64,000 nt of DNA. Origin: an uncultured Eubacteriales bacterium (GTDB taxonomy: Bacteria > Bacillota > Clostridia > Oscillospirales > Oscillospiraceae). The position numbers were made by a program, and so were the translations under genes. The notes beneath the pieces are model-generated. The model made no database searches and was not told the DNA's origin. It was given only the letters and a program-made list of their open reading frames with translations. The stretch is from the NCBI GenBank assembly GCA_900549485.1, contig UROG01000007.1, positions 8,615-72,614 on the forward strand, read 5' to 3'. Below are positions 63,785 through 64,000 of the stretch, piece by piece; position 1 is the first letter of the stretch; each line of letters starts with the position of its first letter.

Positions 63785-63829
63785 AAAAACAGCTTGCAGC
63801 AATTTTCATGTTTGCTGCAAGCTGTTTTT
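63785..63829 (+). terminator. Terminator of livKHMGF
   Basis: aaaaacagcttgcagcaa and ttgctgcaagctgttttt form a perfect 18-bp stem with T-runs. It lies eight bases after the livF stop. Confidence 0.9.
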
Positions 63830-63962
63830 TTGCTCAAAACCTAAAAACGGCGGCTGGCAGATATATAATATTATATTTCTGCGGAAAAAGCGGCTCTAAA
63901 CGGGTGTGCGGAAATACCGTGCTGCGGTTTTGTTCATTATTCGTAAAAACCGTCGGTTTATG

Positions 63963-63992
63963 TTGACTTTTATCAGAGTTATATGATAGCAT
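63963..63992 (+). promoter_or_regulatory. Possible promoter at the window end
   Basis: TTGACT and TAGCAT are separated by 18 bases. The segment from 63840 to here shows a short AT palindrome (near 63858-63881) and no gene. Confidence 0.3.
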
Positions 63993-64000
63993 GTTTTATA

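Overview
The window looks like chromosome from a spore-forming, Gram-positive anaerobe of the class Clostridia, probably a gut Oscillospirales-type lineage. The support is spoIIE, strong AAGGAGG-type ribosome binding sites, a T-box leader, a yybP-ykoY manganese riboswitch, a long-form HPF, a YfmF/YfmH pair, a class I fumarase with malic enzyme, 2-hydroxyacyl-CoA dehydratase-type proteins and many ABC uptake systems. No tRNA, rRNA or CRISPR array was found. Taxonomy is inferred from gene content only.

Layout, left half. A truncated oligoendopeptidase F (2-1174) is followed by a cluster of palindromes. Next comes a visibly AT-richer, all-minus block (1410-10394): MarR regulator, fused DppD/DppF ATPase, two DppBC permeases, an oligopeptide-binding lipoprotein, an MFS transporter and a beta-lactamase-type serine hydrolase. 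Its right edge is a decayed insertion sequence (10541-10841), so it may be an acquired peptide-utilisation block. Then come a three-gene operon with two 2-hydroxyacyl-CoA dehydratase-like proteins (10858-13866), a manganese-riboswitch operon of mntP plus a PIG-L deacetylase (14097-15716), and a Trp-type T-box leader driving a trpXYZ-like ABC system (15756-18960). HPF, PepSY, leucine-rich-repeat and cyclodeaminase genes follow (19118-21637), all on the minus strand.

Middle. A 2348-residue NdvB/ChvB-type protein with glycosyltransferase, glycoamylase-like and GH94 parts (21844-28890) precedes a plus-strand run yfmF-yfmH-lgt-hypothetical (28995-33003). A small ORF with its own terminator precedes a second, paralogous trpXYZ-like system without a visible T-box (33645-36479). 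This converges on a D-aminoacylase-like gene. A minus-strand biosynthetic run, purA-purB-guaA-pyrG-glmS (46005-38327), brings three glutamine amidotransferases together.

Right half. spoIIE and a small membrane-protein gene converge on rpsF-ssb-rpsR. Then tatD, a membrane-dipeptidase gene, fumarase alpha and beta, and malic enzyme read rightward; the last three form a fumarate-malate-pyruvate module. A MoxR ATPase/VWA pair is divergent from a possible C39-like cysteine-protease gene. A small Cys-rich membrane protein gene with its own promoter and terminator precedes a complete branched-chain amino acid ABC operon, livKHMGF (59021-63776).

Taken together, the window is weighted towards peptide and amino-acid scavenging (five ABC or MFS systems, four peptidase or acylase genes) plus core nucleotide, translation and sporulation genes. 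Most start choices were made from ribosome-binding-site spacing and are stated in the entries.
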